Assembly: GCA_900548465.1 (NCBI GenBank)
Contig: URKY01000003.1
Span: forward strand, 1 to 64,000
DNA length: 64,000 nt
Origin: an uncultured Eubacterium sp.
GTDB taxonomy: Bacteria; Bacillota; Clostridia; Lachnospirales; Lachnospiraceae
Direction: 5' to 3'
In this document: piece by piece, positions 56,278 to 62,810 of the stretch
Position numbering within the stretch: the stretch's first letter is position 1
Layout of the letters: the number at the start of each line of letters is the position of its first letter
Made by a program: the position numbers and the translations under genes
The notes under the pieces: model-generated
What the model was told of the DNA's origin: nothing
Seen by the model: the letters and a program-made list of their open reading frames with translations, nothing else
Database searches by the model: none

Positions 56278-56595
56278 GTTATCTCCTTTTTCAATATGTC
56301 CTTTTCACTATACCCCTTTTGTTTTCTTGGGTGGTTGGGCGGCTCACCTGGGCTCGCTTCGGCTTTTCTATTTAACCCCCACCCCCCTACCTTTTGGGGG
56401 CTCTTTTTGGGGCTGTCCTGTTGTCTTCCTGTGCTTCCTGCTCCGGCTCTGTATGCCCTGCCTGAAAGTCTGTTGATTTTGCAACTATTCGCGAAATAAC
56501 CGTTTCGCGAAGTCTTTAAAATGCCCGCAATTCCTTTATTTATCGGGGGTTCAGCCGTTTTGCAGGATTTCAAAAAGCGAAAACAATAAAAAATA
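56278..56595. other. GC-rich non-coding stretch between TerS-like gene and membrane peptide
   Basis: No convincing gene is seen; overlapping ORFs on both strands lack ribosome sites. The plus strand is C-rich near 56376-56400 with a CCCCC/GGGGG hairpin and T5. TTCGCGAA occurs twice 16 bp apart (56489-56496, 56505-56512). Next to the terminase genes this is a candidate cos or pac region. Confidence 0.4.
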
Positions 56596-57261
56596 TCAAG
56601 ACTTTTCAATTAATCCGCCATATTGGGCGGCTATTTCCTCCGCCGTCTTTTGAATGACGACGACCCTTTCCGCCTTTTGCTGTGGCTTATCCCATCCAAA
56701 TTCTGCATTTGCGACGGCGATTCTACCAATCGGCGCTCCAGCTGCTAACAAGCTGTCTTTAATGCTCTCTTCTCTTTCACCTAAAATTTTTTTGACGGGG
56801 GCTAATTTTGAAGAGCCGGGCGCCCTGCCCTTATCTATATAACCAACATTGCTATTCGTATTTAACTTATCTATACCACTGTTGGCATTATTGGATATAT
56901 TAATATATATATTGCTGTTGTTCCAATCTCTTAATGTGTGAGGATCTATACCAACTAATCTAGAGAAACATCTAACCGATGGAATTATATTGAACTCGTC
57001 GGCTAAAATTAAATATATATCTAATATGTCTGATATAACATCTTGCTTATATTTCAAATGCCCATTTTTTTTGACGGAAGTAATATAAGCCTGCCTATAT
57101 TCCGGTTCTATCAAATCCTTAAAGGCATAACAACACATAGCCTTAAAGTCTTGTTCATTAAATTCTTTTTTTGATTTAATGCTGTGGCTATGCATATATT
57201 CAACAGCATACTCTCTTAAATCTATCAACAGCTTCTCTTGCCATGTTTGAATATCTGCCAT
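56596..57261 (-). CDS. Putative terminase small subunit / DNA-binding protein
   Basis: A 221-residue protein with an internal HTH-like stretch (SVRCFSRLVGIDPHTLRDWN) and a C-terminal helix (KAERVVVIQKTAEEIAAQYG). Position at the start of the late operon and upstream of terL suggests TerS, but 1.4 kb of RNA genes lies between them and the fold is not certain. Confidence 0.5.
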   Translation of the reverse strand: MADIQTWQEKLLIDLREYAVEYMHSHSIKSKKEFNEQDFKAMCCYAFKDLIEPEYRQAYITSVKKNGHLKYKQDVISDILDIYLILADEFNIIPSVRCFSRLVGIDPHTLRDWNNSNIYINISNNANSGIDKLNTNSNVGYIDKGRAPGSSKLAPVKKILGEREESIKDSLLAAGAPIGRIAVANAEFGWDKPQQKAERVVVIQKTAEEIAAQYGGLIEKS

Positions 57262-57285
57262 GTCCTATACCTCCTAAAAATTTAA

Positions 57286-57331
57286 TAATAAAAAAACAGC
57301 GACCAGAATTATTTTTTAACTCTAATCGCTG
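57286..57331 (-). terminator. Terminator just upstream of the TerS-like gene
   Basis: Leftward, CAGCGA...TCGCTG closes a hairpin with an inner AGA/TCT pair, followed by T7. It could be a control point for late transcription. Confidence 0.75.
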
Positions 57332-57506
57332 CACAACGTCGATTTTCCCAAACAGCCGGCGCCCGGCTCTCGTGCGTCTATTGATTTTTAATATATATAC
57401 ATCTTTCAACCGGATTTGTCAACATTTTTTTGATTTTGATTTTTTAAGGTCAAAAAATACAATTTGCTCGCTTTCGTGCGAAAATTTCGCACTATATATA
57501 ATATAT

Positions 57507-57571
57507 TAACCTTACCTAACCTAACCTTACCTAACCTGTGGATACAACCTGGATACAATCTGGATACAAAC
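57507..57571. repeat. Iteron-like direct repeats upstream of the late operon
   Basis: Two 15-bp copies of TAACCTTACCTAACC (57507-57521, 57522-57536) are followed by three 11-bp copies of TGGATACAAnC (57539-57549, 57550-57560, 57561-57571) and by the imperfect palindrome GGTATA...TATACC (57572-57590). No gene is seen between 57332 and 57618. Confidence 0.8.
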
Positions 57572-57618
57572 GGTATACCAGTGATATACCATACTATTCT
57601 TGTGTACTTTCTTACCGC

Positions 57619-57849
57619 CTATTTTTGAGTACCGTTTTTATACTCCATAAAATCGGCTGGTTGACAATTTAAAAGCCTGCATAAATGAGCAATAACTTCA
57701 CAAGTTACATTTTCATTTTTAACCAATTTAGAAATTGTACAAGAATGTATGCCGTTGTTCCTTAACCATTGCTTATTAACCTTTTTTTCTTTCAGAATTT
57801 CCCATAATTTCGAAAAATCTATATATCCATTTTTTCCATATTCTGCCAT
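57619..57849 (-). CDS. XRE (HTH_26-type) regulator
   Basis: The ATG at 57849 (MAEYGKNGYIDFSK) has AAGGAGGAGG upstream. The 76-residue product has the HTH_26 form: KLWEILKEKKVNKQWLRNNG and ISKLVKNENVTCEVIAHLCR. It is divergent from the right-end cassette, with three repeated operator-like sites between. Confidence 0.82.
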   Translation of the reverse strand: MAEYGKNGYIDFSKLWEILKEKKVNKQWLRNNGIHSCTISKLVKNENVTCEVIAHLCRLLNCQPADFMEYKNGTQK

Positions 57850-57916
57850 GTCGCCTCCTCCTTTCTTATTTTTTTGATCATATAAAATAATAACCCTTTT
57901 CCCTTTTCCTGTCAAT

Positions 57917-58011
57917 GTCTATTTGCGTGTACAACTTGCACAAAAACCACTGTTTTATTTAGTCTATTTTCATGTACTTTTTTTATTGCGTTTTCGTCTA
58001 TTTCCGTGTAC
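57917..58011. promoter_or_regulatory. Three 16-bp operator-like repeats in the divergent region
   Basis: GTCTATTTGCGTGTAC (57917-57932), GTCTATTTTCATGTAC (57962-57977) and GTCTATTTCCGTGTAC (57996-58011) lie between the XRE gene and the rightward cassette. They are probably its binding sites, controlling both directions. Confidence 0.65.
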
Positions 58012-58047
58012 AATAAAGATAGTTAAAAAAGATATGTAGGTAACAAG

Positions 58048-58266
58048 ATGAGATTGAAGAGAAAAGAAAAAAAATATTTAAGATTCAAGACATCGTATGG
58101 AAGAAATTACAAAATTAAATACAGACAAGAAAACGATGTTATTGTTGATTTTTTCAGCATAAGCGAAAAGCAGGAAATGCTTTCAGCTGCGGCAAGCGGA
58201 ATTTTAACAATCTTATCAATTGAATATATCAATTTAAATACAAGAACTTTTATAAAAGAATTTTGA
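58048..58266 (+). CDS. Small basic hypothetical protein
   Basis: First gene of the right-end cassette; 72 residues, basic N-terminus (MRLKRKEKKYLRFKTSYGRN) and a hydrophobic segment near 46-60. Ribosome site is weak (GTAGGT). Not recognised. Confidence 0.55.
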   Translation: MRLKRKEKKYLRFKTSYGRNYKIKYRQENDVIVDFFSISEKQEMLSAAASGILTILSIEYINLNTRTFIKEF

Positions 58267-58285
58267 AAAAATTGGAGGTAGAAAA

Positions 58286-58495
58286 ATGAAAAATAAATAT
58301 GCTTTTATCATTAAATGGGAAAAAGGTTCTATGAATGACAATATTATAAAATGGTTGAAAAAAAATAATATATCTTTTTGCTATAGCCATTTTGGCGAAT
58401 TAATTGCCGATATGTACGGAATAGGTGAGTTTTTCAAATTCGAGAATGAACACTTAGGCAATAGCTTTTACGGAATTAAAATTAGGCATATTTAG
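58286..58495 (+). CDS. Small hypothetical protein
   Basis: A 69-residue protein (MKNKYAFIIKWEKGSMNDNI) with TTGGAGGT upstream. Its TAG stop is the first part of the hammerhead-like RNA. Confidence 0.6.
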   Translation: MKNKYAFIIKWEKGSMNDNIIKWLKKNNISFCYSHFGELIADMYGIGEFFKFENEHLGNSFYGIKIRHI

Positions 58496-58560
58496 CCGAA
58501 ACGCTCCAACGTGGAGCGTCAGCCGCGGGATAGCCTCCCGGCTCTGATGATGGCAGGCTA
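58492..58560 (+). ncRNA. Type II hammerhead ribozyme candidate
   Basis: All three conserved core strands occur in order: GAAAC (58498-58502), GTC (58518-58520) and CTGATGA (58544-58550). Helix III is perfect (58501-58507 with 58513-58519, loop AACGT), and helix I pairs AGCCG (58521-58525) with CGGCT (58539-58543) and extends inward. Open helix II is GCC/GGC (58495-58497 with 58552-58554) with one extra U, or UAGCC/GGCUA with a 5-nt bulge. Predicted cleavage is after C58520. It separates the stop of one ORF from the start of the next at 58575. Confidence 0.7.
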
Positions 58561-58574
58561 GAAAGGATTAGAAA

Positions 58575-58964
58575 ATGGCAAAAATTCAAATTTCAAATGG
58601 CGAAATTTATAAAACTTCTAAAAATACAGAAAGGGTTGACGTTTTTGAAATCGTCGAAAAAATTCCCAGAAATTTTTTTACTTGGAATATTGGGGAAAAT
58701 ATGGGAACACACGAATATATTCCTATTTGTGAAAAATTATATCCTGAAAATTCGAAAAGCTACGACATTAATATATTAACATTAAAGGTCATCAAAGTCA
58801 CTCCGACAGAGTGGAAAAAAATAATGAGTGCCGCAGAATATGGCGTTGGAAATCTTGCACAGGCGGAAAAAGCAATAAAAAGTAAAAGACATAGTTATTT
58901 TTCTGAAAAAAAGAGAGCCGTGGCAGCTAATACAATCGAAATATTTAAAAAGATATGCGAATAA
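58575..58964 (+). CDS. Hypothetical protein downstream of the ribozyme
   Basis: A 129-residue protein (MAKIQISNGEIYKTSKNTER) with AAAGGA upstream, mixed alpha/beta with a basic C-terminus. Not recognised. If the ribozyme cuts, its mRNA would keep about 54 nt of 5' leader with a 5'-OH end. Confidence 0.6.
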   Translation: MAKIQISNGEIYKTSKNTERVDVFEIVEKIPRNFFTWNIGENMGTHEYIPICEKLYPENSKSYDINILTLKVIKVTPTEWKKIMSAAEYGVGNLAQAEKAIKSKRHSYFSEKKRAVAANTIEIFKKICE

Positions 58965-58978
58965 AGGAGGATTTTTTT

Positions 58979-59206
58979 ATGGCAACAGTAAAATTACAAG
59001 GAATTTACGGAAAAAAGAAGGCTATCCCAGCGTCAGAATTAAAGCCGGGAATGGTTACGGTTTGGAATTTTGGTTATACCGAAACTATAAAAAGCGTTAC
59101 GCCGACAAAAAGCGGGAAAAGCGTTAAATGCGTTATTATTTGCGACGAAAGCGGAAACGAGCATATTCGAACAATGCGAGTAGATAGGCTTGTAGCTATT
59201 CAATAG
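58979..59206 (+). CDS. Small beta-rich hypothetical protein
   Basis: The ATG at 58979 (MATVKLQGIYGKKKAI) has GGAGG upstream. The 75 residues look like a small SH3/OB-like barrel (LKPGMVTVWNFGYTETIKSV). Its TAG stop abuts the first tRNA-like element. Confidence 0.6.
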   Translation: MATVKLQGIYGKKKAIPASELKPGMVTVWNFGYTETIKSVTPTKSGKSVKCVIICDESGNEHIRTMRVDRLVAIQ

Positions 59207-59253
59207 GCAGGAATAAGAGGTGTTATACGGCGGTTCGATTCCGCCCCTTGCCT
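59205..59253 (+). ncRNA. tRNA-like minihelix 1 (acceptor plus T-arm, no anticodon arm)
   Basis: T-arm GGCGG-TTCGATT-CCGCC (59229-59245) runs straight into a 3' acceptor strand CCTTGCCT that pairs with AGGCAGG (59205-59211) with one bulge. Only 17 nt, with a possible ATAA/TTAT hairpin, replace the D and anticodon arms. Confidence 0.55.
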
Positions 59254-59349
59254 TTAAAATTTAGCAAAAATAAAACTTAAAAATTTGACTGCTTTTATTG
59301 TGGTTTTTGCTTAAATTTGATAAAATTGAAGAAAGGAGAAAAGAACGGA

Positions 59350-59958
59350 ATGGGAAAAAGATATTTTCGTTTTGGGGAAATTCCAGAGGACGAAAAAAGC
59401 GTTAATTTTTAAAAAATGCCATTTAGTGTTAACGAAGATTTCGGCGCTGATGTCGAATTTTTAGGCTATAAAGAAGCTATAAAAAATGTACCTGAAAAAT
59501 ACAAAGAAGACGGAATAAGTGTTTTTGAAATCGAGAATAATTTACCAAAATTGCAAAATTTGAAATTGACATATTCGCTTGTGGCTCGTCTGGATATGCC
59601 TATTTTCGAGGTAACAGGCGAAGAAGTCGGACGCGGAGCAGACGGCGAGCCATTATTGGTAAATATCAGGGTTGTAAAATGTCGCAGAATTTCAAAAAAT
59701 GCACTTGTTGAGCTGATTGTAAAAACAATGTGTGAAAATTTTAAAGTCGCCGAATATGACGCGAAAAATGCCGATTTTACGACACTTCGAGAATTTACAA
59801 AGCAGCAAAAAGTTAATATAAAAAGTGGCGAACATGTCAACATTTTTGAAGATGTAGCACAGCCTGAAGAATGGGTTGAATGTCCCGAATATGTAGAATA
59901 TGTGTTCGGTGGTTGGCGGTTCAGCCATCCGGTTGATACATTTGATATATCCCGCTAA
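59350..59958 (+). pseudogene. Hypothetical protein gene split by an in-frame stop
   Basis: From an ATG at 59350 with AAAGGAG upstream the frame reads MGKRYFRFGEIPEDEKSVNF, then TAA at 59410-59412, and continues in the same frame through 180 more residues (MPFSVNEDFGADVEFLGYKE...GRGADGEPLLVNIRVVKCRR). The inner ATG at 59416 has no ribosome site. A single-base nonsense change (for example TTA to TAA) is the simplest reading; re-initiation or readthrough is possible. Confidence 0.6.
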
Positions 59959-60047
59959 ACATAGGGGGGTATCAAAAAAATTAGCACGATTTTTAAATTA
60001 ATAGAAAAAATTTTTTTAAATCCCACAGGGTAGAAAGAGGTAGAAAA

Positions 60048-60326
60048 ATGACAATTAAAACATTAAAAAACAATTATGACAAAGAAATCGAATTTGAAAA
60101 TTTGGAAGAAGCAAAGGCTTATTTTTTGACATCAGAAGAACAGTTGAAGGAACTTATAGACAATTATGAGGGCGACGATTTCGAATACAATAAAAAAAGA
60201 GTTTTACAAAGAGAACAGGACATAAAAGATGCTAACGATTTAGAAGAATTAGCGAACGTATTAAATGACTATAGCGATAATTACGATAACGGCTCAACAT
60301 GGTTTGTTCAAACATTAAATATATAA
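60048..60326 (+). CDS. Small acidic hypothetical protein
   Basis: A 92-residue acidic helical protein (MTIKTLKNNYDKEIEFENLE) with AGAGGTAG upstream. Not recognised; such acidic small proteins in phage ends can be anti-host or anti-defence factors, but nothing here proves it. Confidence 0.6.
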   Translation: MTIKTLKNNYDKEIEFENLEEAKAYFLTSEEQLKELIDNYEGDDFEYNKKRVLQREQDIKDANDLEELANVLNDYSDNYDNGSTWFVQTLNI

Positions 60327-60346
60327 TATTATTAGGAGGTATAGAT

Positions 60347-60553
60347 ATGAGATATTCAACAAGAGATAGCGAGACAGGATGCGTTATTGACGATTTTGAA
60401 ACATTAAAGGAAGCTGAAAAAGCAATTGAAAGTTACGAAAAAGCAGACAAAGAAGCTGGAACATATGAAGAAGGTTTTTATGAAATTTATGATAATGAAA
60501 AAGAAGAAGTTGTAATCGCTTGGCAAAGCGGAGCATATATCCATATTAATTAA
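60347..60553 (+). CDS. Small acidic hypothetical protein
   Basis: The start at 60347 (MRYSTRDSETGCVIDDF) has AGGAGG upstream. The 68-residue, strongly acidic protein (ETLKEAEKAIESYEKADKEA) is not recognised. A CCCTGCC/GGCAGGG hairpin follows. Confidence 0.62.
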   Translation: MRYSTRDSETGCVIDDFETLKEAEKAIESYEKADKEAGTYEEGFYEIYDNEKEEVVIAWQSGAYIHIN

Positions 60554-60560
60554 ATTATAA

Positions 60561-60586
60561 CCCTGCCGGATTAAAGTCTGGCAGGG
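60561..60586 (+). terminator. Hairpin after the 60347 gene
   Basis: CCCTGCC (60561-60567) pairs perfectly with 60580-60586. The T-run is poor, so it may be a stabiliser and not a terminator. Confidence 0.5.
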
Positions 60587-60606
60587 CGTTTATCGTGAAA
60601 AATATT

Positions 60607-60649
60607 AACAAGTGCTGGCAATTTTAGGGGTTCGATTCCTCTACTTGTT
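60607..60649 (+). ncRNA. tRNA-like minihelix 2 (acceptor plus T-arm, no anticodon arm)
   Basis: A perfect 7-bp acceptor (AACAAGT 60607-60613 with ACTTGTT 60643-60649) and T-arm AGGGG-TTCGATT-CCTCT (60626-60642) are joined exactly as in tRNA, with only 12 nt in place of the D and anticodon arms. T-rich sequence follows. Confidence 0.55.
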
Positions 60650-60666
60650 TTTCAAAAATAAAATAC

Positions 60667-61110
60667 TTAATATCCGCAGTCAATAAGATAATCTATGCGC
60701 ATATTTATTGCAAGCCTTACTCTGTCTGTAAGGCTTGGAAATGTCGGTATTTTCCCGAAAGTGTCGAAGAGCATAATACATGCGAAAGCGTTAGCGTCAA
60801 TTTCGGCAAGTTGTAAATTGTATGCCTCCAGATCAGGCAGCATTGACGTGGGTTTATATTCGTCAAAATAAAGGCTTTTATCGTTTTTAAGCTGCCATTT
60901 ATGGCGTAGTTCGTGAGCGATTGCAAACGCAAAATCACATATATTTGATTGCTTTAAATTTTCACGGATATATAATACAGTTCCGGCAGAATTAAGGTAA
61001 GCAAGCGTTGAATTCGTCGCAAAGCGTGTTCCATTATTCGAAATTCTTGGAGTTTTTATCTGTAGAATATCGCAAATATTGCTTATATAGGCTTTTGTGT
61101 CAAATTGCAT
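60667..61110 (-). CDS. HExxH zinc metallopeptidase-like protein (ImmA/IrrE-like)
   Basis: The ATG at 61110 (MQFDTKAYISNICDIL) has GGAGGTAT upstream. The 147-residue product has the zinc motif FAIAHELRHKWQ with a downstream acidic helix (LAEIDANAFACIML), the pattern of gluzincin peptidases such as ImmA/IrrE. Next to attR and opposite in direction to the cassette, it could be expressed in the lysogen and cleave a repressor. No HTH is fused. Confidence 0.62.
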   Translation of the reverse strand: MQFDTKAYISNICDILQIKTPRISNNGTRFATNSTLAYLNSAGTVLYIRENLKQSNICDFAFAIAHELRHKWQLKNDKSLYFDEYKPTSMLPDLEAYNLQLAEIDANAFACIMLFDTFGKIPTFPSLTDRVRLAINMRIDYLIDCGY

Positions 61111-61205
61111 AAAATATACCTCCGTCAATCAAAAGTGCGGATATGGGGCGATTTGAAAAGCCCCAAAATGGGTAACAATATAGTGTAAAATTCCCCTATC
61201 GGAAT

Positions 61206-61272
61206 ATAGGGGGGGTGCAAAAATTTTTAGCAAGAATGATACCAGGGGGGTATCATTTTTTTTAGCAAGAAT
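61206..61272 (+). repeat. G-run / TTTAGCAAGAAT repeats with an intrinsic terminator
   Basis: AGGGGGGT followed by an A/T tract and TTTAGCAAGAAT occurs twice (61208-61237, 61244-61272) and, more diverged, at 59964-59991. The second contains ATGATACC/GGTATCAT plus T8 (61236-61262), a terminator for rightward transcripts. A GGGGC/GCCCC hairpin lies near 61147-61165. Confidence 0.6.
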
Positions 61273-61313
61273 TTCAAAATTTAGTTTTTAAAAAAATTAC
61301 TTACCCTTTCCAA

Positions 61314-61335
61314 TTGGGGTAAGTATTGGGGTAAG
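61314..61335. repeat. Two TTGGGGTAAG repeats, probable right arm-type sites
   Basis: Copies at 61314-61323 and 61326-61335, 12 bp apart, match the triple repeat next to attL. Confidence 0.58.
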
Positions 61336-61404
61336 TTTTTTATTTTTTGTATTTTTCAATTTTGGGTTTTCTCTGAACTGCCGATGTTTTCTAGGGTTTC
61401 AGTC

Positions 61405-61452
61405 AATCGGTGCGACAGGATTCGAACCTGCGACCTCTGCGTCCCGAACGCA
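61405..61452. other. attR, 48-bp core
   Basis: Identical to attL 12347-12394 and forming the 3' portion of the intact tRNA-Pro gene, so the phage end restores the tRNA. Confidence 0.93.
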
Positions 61453-61480
61453 GTGCTCTACCAAACTGAGCCACGCACCG
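61407..61480 (-). tRNA. tRNA-Pro(CGG), integration target
   Basis: Acceptor CGGTGCG/CGCACCG, anticodon arm CTGCG-TTCGGGA-CGCAG, T-loop TTCGAAT, discriminator A, no encoded CCA. The half from the anticodon loop to the 3' end comes from the phage. Confidence 0.93.
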
Positions 61481-61491
61481 TGTATTTATGT

Positions 61492-61520
61492 ATTATATCA
61501 TATTTACCCAATTGTTTCCA
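61492..61520 (-). promoter_or_regulatory. Promoter of tRNA-Pro
   Basis: TGGAAA (61515-61520), 17 nt, then TATAAT (61492-61497) on the minus strand, 12 nt before the tRNA. Confidence 0.55.
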
Positions 61521-61547
61521 CTTTTTCTACATAAAATTACACACGTA

Positions 61548-61591
61548 AAATTACACAAACCACCTGACATATCAGATAGTTTGTGTAATTT
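61548..61591 (-). terminator. Hairpin after the 32-aa gene
   Basis: AAATTACACAAAC (61548-61560) pairs perfectly with 61579-61591; a short T-tract follows leftward. Confidence 0.7.
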
Positions 61592-61592
61592 A

Positions 61593-61691
61593 TTATTTTT
61601 CTATTAATTTTAGTATAATCACGCCTCCTATTGTCATTGTAACTAACGTCAACAGCATGCCACTTAATAATCCCGTTACCGTACTAACCAT
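61593..61691 (-). CDS. 32-residue membrane peptide
   Basis: An ORF with GGGAG upstream encodes MVSTVTGLLSGMLLTLVTMT and GGVIILKLIEK, one membrane helix with a basic end. A perfect hairpin follows its stop. It is chromosomal, just outside attR. It could be a small toxin-like or regulatory peptide; unknown. Confidence 0.5.
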   Translation of the reverse strand: MVSTVTGLLSGMLLTLVTMTIGGVIILKLIEK

Positions 61692-61798
61692 ATTTTTTCT
61701 CCCACTTTCATCTTCTTATACTACATTCTATGTAACTTACAAGGTAATGATAATAGGAGAATGTTAGATTTAGTGTATTATTTTTGTTAAATTATTTT

Positions 61799-62647
61799 TT
61801 AATTTTCAGTTTCAAAGGCAATAATCAGGCCTTTCTCTTCTGCATAATAACTGCATAATCCACCGGTAGTCACAATTTCACTTTCTATATCAGAAAACTT
61901 TTCCTTTATCATATCTATCATCATATTTGCCTTTTCTTTATTGAAGCAATGGCTTACCATTATTTTTCCGCCATTGTATTTATTATTTAAAATGTCTTCG
62001 ACGGTTTTCTTATATATTGTATCCTTTCCTCTTGCCTTTCTTACTAATTCAATTGTTCCTTTATCGCTTGCCTTACCCAAAATTTTTATTCCAAGTATTC
62101 CTGCCAGTTTTCCTGCTATGGCATTGACCCTTCCGTTTTTTATAAGATTGTCCATAGATTCCAGTATAAAAAACACTTTTACCTTCTTTGTATATTCCGT
62201 TATTTCTTTTACAATTTCCTCAAAACTTTTGTCTTCCTGTATTAATTGCTGTAATTTTTTTACAATTAATGTAAGCCCCGGACCAGCTGCTTTTGAGTCC
62301 ACAATGTGTATTTTCTTTTCAGGATATTTTTCTAAAATCATATCCTTTGCTGCCACTGCGCTGCTATAACTTCCGGAAAGTCTACTTGTTATAGTTACGG
62401 CAAATGTCATGTCCGCCTTTTTAAATTCATTGTACCATTCCTGCGGACTTGGTGCTGCGCTTCCTGTCACTCCCTGAAACGCTTTCATTTCTTTCATAAA
62501 AGATGCAACATCTAAATCAGCATCATCTGCATATTCCACATCCCCCACTCTCAATTTTAATGGCACTCTTGCCATATATGTGTTATTTTCATTATTATTT
62601 GTAAAATTCATATCGCAACTTGAATCAGCAACTATTGCATATTTCAT
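61799..62647 (-). CDS. DegV-family fatty-acid-binding protein
   Basis: The 282-residue protein has the DegV start YAIVADSSCDM, TGSAAPSPQEWYNEF and ITSRLSGSYSSAVAA. DegV proteins (FakB-like) hold a fatty acid for phosphorylation or transfer. The ATG at 62647 has AAGGAG upstream. It is divergent from a TetR gene that probably controls it. Confidence 0.9.
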   Translation of the reverse strand: MKYAIVADSSCDMNFTNNNENNTYMARVPLKLRVGDVEYADDADLDVASFMKEMKAFQGVTGSAAPSPQEWYNEFKKADMTFAVTITSRLSGSYSSAVAAKDMILEKYPEKKIHIVDSKAAGPGLTLIVKKLQQLIQEDKSFEEIVKEITEYTKKVKVFFILESMDNLIKNGRVNAIAGKLAGILGIKILGKASDKGTIELVRKARGKDTIYKKTVEDILNNKYNGGKIMVSHCFNKEKANMMIDMIKEKFSDIESEIVTTGGLCSYYAEEKGLIIAFETEN

Positions 62648-62688
62648 ATTATTCTCCTTCTTTAAAACCAATTTAATTTACTCGGTTT

Positions 62689-62709
62689 TATGTAGTTTTT
62701 ATTACTACA
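62689..62709. promoter_or_regulatory. Palindromic operator between degV and tetR genes
   Basis: ATGTAG (62689-62694) and CTACAT (62704-62709) form an inverted repeat with a 9-bp spacer, a size that suits TetR dimers. Confidence 0.5.
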
Positions 62710-62713
62710 TCTT

Positions 62714-62742
62714 ATTGTACTATGTACTTTATTATGCTACAA
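62714..62742 (+). promoter_or_regulatory. Promoter of the TetR gene
   Basis: TTGTAC (62714-62719), 17 nt, TACAAT (62737-62742). The transcript would start near 62749. Confidence 0.6.
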
Positions 62743-62810
62743 TTTACAAAAGGAGTAAAAATGTAAACTTTTTGTTCCTATTCCACTATAACCAAAGGAT
62801 TTATTTTAAT

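Larger units (their letters stand above)
12347..61452. mobile_element. Complete siphovirus-type prophage in tRNA-Pro
   Basis: The element is bounded by a perfect 48-bp direct repeat and holds integrase, excisionase, replication, recombination, immunity, packaging, capsid, tail and lysis genes in a plausible order. No structural gene is obviously broken. A tape-measure gene, tail-tube protein and no sheath gene indicate a long non-contractile tail. Three tRNA genes and one probable nonsense-split gene lie inside. Confidence 0.95.

Noticed and set aside
56274..56609. 111-aa minus-strand ORF in the GC-rich stretch
   Set aside because: TTG start without a ribosome site, overlapping the TerS-like gene end, and proline/glycine-rich composition from C/G runs.
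57200..57409. 69-aa minus-strand ORF upstream of the TerS-like gene
   Set aside because: It runs through a strong terminator hairpin and overlaps the better-supported gene in another frame.
13914..61128. DGR reverse transcriptase or template repeat inside the prophage
   Set aside because: No ORF shows reverse-transcriptase motifs such as YxDD in a 300-400 aa protein, and the flank strings of the variable region occur only at the two target genes.
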